Positions 59,020 to 64,000 of a stretch of DNA of 64,000 nt are shown here, piece after piece. The position numbers were made by a program, and so were the translations under genes. Every line of letters starts with the position of its first letter. The stretch's first letter is position 1. Source of the DNA: Valencia hispanica (Eukaryota; Chordata; Actinopteri; Cyprinodontiformes; Valenciidae); the NCBI GenBank assembly GCA_963556495.2, contig OY747704.1, positions 36,341,501 through 36,405,500 on the forward strand, written 5' to 3'. Below the pieces are notes generated by a model, which was not told the origin of the DNA, made no database searches, and saw only the letters and a list, made by a program, of their open reading frames with translations.

Positions 59020-60280
59020 TACACCTTTGCATGTCCTGTTGCAAGATTATCTTCTAGTTATAGTGGAGCCAGAACTAAATTATCCTCCATATAATTATTC
59101 TGTCCTTGGCTTAAATTTGTCCACTCTGCCACCAAGCTTGGATGGTCAGAACAGATAGAGCTGCATGTTCTTTCATGTCTCAGACCTTTGTATTTTAGAG
59201 TGGCCTTGAGAACTGAGTTGATCACATCAAGAGTCCTCTGAGTTATGTCCTTCCTGCGGTTTGTCTGTCATTTCCCCCCAGAGGATATGACTAATTGGAT
59301 GGGAAACATTAACATATATTTTTAATAATGCCACACCTGTTGAAGTGGTCATAGATTGTGAATTTCAAGCTTTCAAATTTTTGGCAAGTGGTTTAACAAC
59401 TCACAAATGTAGCCCTTTTTTTAACTAAATGATTGTGCAATTTTGCAATCATGAAGTTATACTAAATACAAGCTGCTCCGCTTCAAACTTGCTTTAATCT
59501 TGGACCACTGTACCCCCATTGCCGTATATTTATTAGCACCTCTTCTCAGGGTGCAGATTAGAACTTGAAAACTGGAGGCAGTAGAAGTTTTCCAGAATGT
59601 AAAAGCTAATCTATTTAACTCAAAGTTAAGTTCTGAAATTATTGTCTTGTGTTCCTTCAGAAATGTATAAAAAGTAACATAATATTCAGTCCAGTAGTTT
59701 AAATGGCTTTATTCACACAATAATCACTTTAGTCAAACGTCACCTAACCTGTTCTGGGGCCACACTTAAAGAAAATCAAACGAACAACAAAGACCTGAAT
59801 GATGTGATACATTCAAAACATGATCAGTGTTGACAAAATGGGAAGATGGGCCATCAAAACATATCAAATATTCTCTTGATTTTTTTTTTTTTTATATGGG
59901 GAGGAAACATAATTGACTCTATATAAATCTAAATGGGGAAAATTTTTATCCTGGTGATCTTTGGAAATAATCCAAGGCCTTTATTTATTAATTTATTAAT
60001 TTATTTATTGTTATACTGTTTTACAAGCAAAAGGTACTCAAAGTCTTAATGACTATTTTTTAACCTAAAATGAGCAAACAAATAAGAAATTAATTTTTAT
60101 TACAATTTCTAATATAATTAATTCAAGTAACCTGGAATAAATGTTTTATACTCTCTTACCAGGTGTTTGTACCTCTTTTAGGGAGGTTTATGTCTGAACG
60201 GTGGGTGTTCATCTACCCTGTAATATGCGCTGACCAACTCCTACAACCAAAAACTTTAAGCAGAAAGATTAAAAGAGCAT
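59020..60280. other. AT-rich DNA without a recognised gene
   Basis: No gene or element ends were identified over 1.26 kb. A T-run at 59880-59893 and TTTATTAATTTA repeats near 59982-60010 are the only notable simple sequence. Confidence 0.45.
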
Positions 60281-61085
60281 TATTAAATAAGTAAAGCATT
60301 GTTTATATAGCACCTTTCCAGAAATAATCACAAAGTGCTTTACAGTAAAAACATTACAACAATCAAAGAACAGAAAGTTTAAAAAAACTAGGCAAAAGCA
60401 TTTTTAAAAAGATGGGTTTTGAGCTGCTTTTTAAAGGAAAACTCTGAATCAGCATTTCTCAGGCTGAGAGGAAAGGCATTCCAGAGAGAGGGGGCCACTA
60501 CTTCAAAAGCCCTGTCACCTTTAGTTTTTTAACGGGTCTTCTTCACAATCAGCAGATGCTGATCACTGGTACTTAAGGACCTGCTGGTGATGTAAGGCTG
60601 CTAAAGCTTGGAAATATAGACTGTTGCAAGATCATTTAAAGCTTTGTATGTTAAAACAAAGATTTTACAATGCAGTCTGTATTTGATAGGGACCCAGTGC
60701 AGCTGAGACAGTAAAGGGGTGACATGAGAATACTTGGAAGACGACGTTAAAAGCTTTGCTGCAGCATTCTGGACAGTCGGAAGGCGGGCATGGATTTTTT
60801 ACTTAAAAGTGAAAAAAGTAAATTACAAAAATCGAGACGTGATGAAATAAAAGCATGGATTATTATCTCTAACTTAGATCGTGACACGATGTGGCTCAGC
60901 TTAGCAATATTCTTCAAATGATAAAAACATGAACGGACCAGTGAAGTAACATATGCATCCAAATTGAAGTCAGGATCAAGCGTTATCCCAAGATCCAAGA
61001 TAAAAAAAATTAAGCGCAGAGTTAAAATCGCATTTTGTGATATAGACAGAGAAACATCAGCTTTCAGCAACGTCTGCAACAAAAA
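60281..61085 (-). mobile_element. L2-type LINE fragment (copy 4), 5'-truncated
   Basis: On the minus strand 61082-60747 encodes DLGITLDPDFNLDAYVTSLV, FYHLKNIAKLSHIVSRSKLE and IIHAFISSRLDFCNLLF, the segment after the RT core of LINE ORF2. Reading continues in shifted frames through SQLHWVPIKYRLHCKIL and, near 60520-60440, SLWNAFPLSL. The 3' end at about 60290 shows AGCACTTTGTGATTATTTCT, the conserved end of such LINEs. It is truncated near 61085, as is usual for incomplete reverse transcription. Confidence 0.8.
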
Positions 61086-62965
61086 GGGACTAATTCTCTC
61101 AATTTCTTTTCTTCACCTCTCTGTTTCTACGTGACATATTTCTTCCACAATAGATTGCTTACCCCAGCGGGAAAGTGGAATATGTTGCTTCGTGGTAAAT
61201 TGTTTTTATCAAGATAAATGTTCCCAACATTAATTCTAACTTTTATACCTTCTATATTTTCTTTTTTTTTCCTGTCCCTGTTTGTAATGTTTTTAAAGGA
61301 GATATGTATGGTTCTGAATTAAATTTGGAACACCTGCACTTATGGCTAATTACCTTCTATTAAGCAGAGATGCAGATGAGTTATTGCCATTAGAGAAAAG
61401 TTATAATTTAAAATTATATTCATTCAGGTTTGCCATACTTATGATGAATCATATTTGTGTTTTATATCCACACCAAATTGCAGGTATTTTTATTTAATCA
61501 CGACATAAAATCTCTATTGGTTTAGGTTAATGTGTGATTCTCTCAGTTTTTGTCATGCACAGCTGCTAGTAGTTATCCATCCACTTATCCATTTTTACAA
61601 ATGGCACCACTCCAACATCTGCGGGAATCAATTTATTACACTATGAAACCAATGCAAATTTTACAGGAACTATAGAGTTGTATTTTTAAAGGACAAACAC
61701 CATCAAGACACTAATTTGCTTTTCTAGATTAAAAAATCTAGCAAGTTTTCCACAAAATAATGTTGGCTCATCTCATCTTCTGTAAAGAACTTGGATATTT
61801 ATATATTTTTTAATTGTGAGCAAAAACTCAAGCAATCATTATACTAAAACGCTGTGCTGCGGGAATATTCCATTGTAATTAGGATTTTTTCTAGTGAATG
61901 TGTCTAGGGCAAGATGACAAGTTAAGGTGAAGCAAGCTTATTGTTCCACCATAATGTTCCTGATAAAGATGTGTCAGATCACCAGAGAGATGGACGCCGG
62001 GGCAGCAAGATATCTACAGTCAGTCTGACCCTTGATGTGCTGGTTCATGCCTTACTATCAGACCGGCATGAACCAGTTCTCCAGGAGCTGGACATGAAGA
62101 CTGGAGGAGACGTGCTGGAGAGATAAACAGTGATAGCTGAATATTATTTAAGCTGTTAGATCAGGAAGGTTGGGTAGGGAATTCATGGCAATCCTGTTCC
62201 CTCCATGTTTCTGGCCAGACATCTTTGAATTAAATACGTTAACGCCTTCTGGGATTCAGTCTTCTTTTATTTTGGAACCCTGAAGTATTTTCAACCATAA
62301 CAGCTGCTTTCTGAATGAGACCAGTGTGAATGTTTAACATTACAAATTAGTAAGTGCCCTCAGTCTGTTATCGGCAGATCAGTGTGTGTTCAGGTACATC
62401 TATACTTCCAGAAATTGCTAATGCTGTGTGTGATTGGGCTCAAAATTAAAACAGAAACCTGACCTATCTGTTTTTTCTGAAAATGTGAGGCTCTGTTGTC
62501 TTCCTGTTGAGGAGCTTCAAACTACTAGCTTCAAACCACTATCAAAAGCATTGGAAAAATTTGACTGATTTGATCTTTTACACGTTTACATACTAAGGAA
62601 GTAATCCTTAACTTTACAGTAGAACATGCATTCTATTTAGGGAATAATTTTTTTCATGCTGTTTTGCTCCACCAGGACCTGCGCTTCTATCTATCCATTT
62701 ATTGCTTTTTGCTAATCCATCTCCAGCCTGAGTGACTGAGCTGCTGTTCGGTCTGTCTCTCTGGTACCTTCCAAAGAATGCTCCTTTCAGCTGCATGTAT
62801 CTAGGATCTCACTATTTTCATCATGATACATATCTTTTCACTATTGGTGAGGGTCAGAATGTACACAGACCAGTCAATTGAGAGATTTTCTTTTTGGTTC
62901 AGCTGCAACAGAATGAAGCAACACCTGCATTAATGTCGATGAACCCTAAACTGACCATGATATAT
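61086..62965. other. DNA without a recognised gene
   Basis: No coding domain recognised. A perfect 10-bp hairpin stem (GGTTCATGCC ... GGCATGAACC) lies at 62043-62075 in a GC-richer patch (61960-62130) that also carries a 61-codon ORF of unknown meaning. Confidence 0.45.
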
Positions 62966-62969
62966 TATT

Positions 62970-63760
62970 GGAATGACTAGAGAGCTGTTCCGGCTCTCTG
63001 GCACACTTGGCTGGTTTGAATCTTACCTTAGGAACAGGAACCTTTTCGTTTGAGTCTTACCTTAAGAACAGGAACCTTTTTGTGTCAATAAGGAATTTTC
63101 CATCAGAACAAACAGAAATCATATGTAGGGTGCCCCAGGGCTCCTTCTTAGGGCTTCTCCTATTTAACATCTACATGCTTCCACTAAGCCAGATCTTAAG
63201 ATTAGCTACCATAACTATGCAGATGATACTCAGCTCTACATTACAATGTCACCAGGTGCCTCTGAACCCATCCAAACCCTAAATAAGTGCATCGAGCAAC
63301 TCAATGGATGGATGTCCCGTAACTTTCTCCAGCTGAACAGAAACAAAACTGAAGTAATAATTTTTGGACCTGAAGAGGAACGATCAAGAGTCAGTACACA
63401 GCTGCAATTACTAAAGCTAGAAACCACAGATCAGGCCCAGAATCTAGGTGTAGTAATTTACTCAGGCCTGAACCTCCAAGGTCACATAAAGACAATAACA
63501 AGGTCATCCTTCTATCAACTGAAGAAAATCTCTAGGATTAAAGGCTTGATGTTGCAATGGGACATTGAAAAACTCATCCATGCATTTATCTTTAGTCGGA
63601 TTGATTACTGCAACGGCATCCTCACAGGTCTGCCTAAAAAGTCAATTAGACAGCTGCAGCTGATCCAGAACGCTGCTGCTTGCGTCCTCACTAGAACCAG
63701 GAAAGTAGAGCATATCACCCCAGTTCTAAAGTCCTTATGCAAATAAAATTGCCTTGCCTT
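62970..63760 (+). mobile_element. L2-type LINE fragment (copy 5) with internal deletion to the 3' end
   Basis: The plus strand encodes [26 protein letters not shown] (RT motif B), a YADD region shifted by a small deletion (near 63210-63235), then [40 protein letters not shown] and [20 protein letters not shown], up to VLKSL at 63736. There the coding text stops abruptly and is followed directly by CAAATAAAATTGCCTTGCCTT, the 3' terminus and tail of the same LINE group. About 34 bases are tandemly duplicated at 63018-63085. Confidence 0.8.
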
Positions 63761-63761
63761 C

Positions 63762-63860
63762 CCTATCTTCTGCTCAGTCTTGCCATCACTCGTGAATAAA
63801 ACGGCAAGCTGATTGAACCCTTCCACATGAAGCAGAGAATATCCTTTAACCTTGAGCAAG
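63762..63860 (-). repeat. Rex3/RTE-like LINE fragment
   Basis: On the minus strand a frame reads GYSLLHVEGFNQLAVLFTSD and then GKTEQKIGKA, which fits the V-E-x-F-x-x-L-x-V-x-F-T-S pattern late in the RT of Rex3/RTE elements. It abuts the tail of LINE copy 5 in the opposite direction. The remaining bases to 64000 were not identified. Confidence 0.5.
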
Positions 63861-64000
63861 CAGGGTATCTTGTTGAATGAAGAACACAAAAAAAGGCAAG
63901 CCTCTGCTGGATAAGGAGGCCTGGAATACCCTTCCGGAGCCAGCTCTAGGCAAACGCCTGTTAGTCAAGCTTTGGCTGGGCTCATCTAAAAAACGCAACA

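Overview
This is repeat-rich vertebrate nuclear DNA, most likely from a ray-finned (teleost) fish. The evidence is the mix of elements: several L2/CR1-type LINEs whose first ORF carries an SGNH-esterase domain, several Tc1-like transposons, a Rex3/RTE-like fragment, PIF/Harbinger-like pieces, and a young endogenous retrovirus (ERV) with a gag-pro-pol layout. I recognise no host protein-coding exon, rRNA or functional tRNA. The unannotated stretches are AT-rich and look like intron or intergenic DNA.

Layout. 1-3.6 kb: decayed L2-type LINE (+) interrupted in its endonuclease by a 509-bp Harbinger-like MITE. 3.6-8.7 kb: mostly unique, with one Tc1 terminal fragment. 8.7-17.9 kb: ERV on the minus strand, bounded by two near-identical 571-bp LTRs and a 4-bp duplication. 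It has gag (split by an in-frame UGA), a damaged protease, RT and most of RNase H, and only a short env tail; integrase and most of env are missing. 18.2-19.4 kb: full-length but dead Tc1-like element. 23.3-28.3 kb: nearly full-length L2-type LINE (+) with an intact 929-aa ORF2 but a broken ORF1. 31.2-32.5 kb: SINE-like and Tc1-like relics. 37.1-38.3 kb: unclassified dispersed-repeat-like sequence. 40.3-42.2 kb: large foldback (palindromic) element with AAATAAATGTGG-type arms. 43.8-48.3 kb: third L2-type LINE (-), inactivated. 48.5-49.0 kb: MITE flanked by TTAA. 49.0-50.1 kb: internally deleted Tc1. 50.7-53.0 kb: remains of a Harbinger-like element (a Myb-like gene with one predicted intron, an opposing orphan promoter and a terminal region), with an LTR-like insertion. 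56.6-59.0 kb: an old Tc1 relic, then a well-preserved Tc1 with about 205-bp inverted repeats. 60.3-61.1 and 63.0-63.8 kb: LINE fragments. 63.8 kb: Rex3-like fragment.

How it works together: the window is a stack of selfish elements of different ages, some nested (MITE in LINE, LTR-like repeat in Harbinger). Only the second LINE keeps a complete replicase ORF. The ERV is recent by its LTRs but cannot supply its own integrase or full envelope. Family names come from motifs read by eye; no database search was possible.
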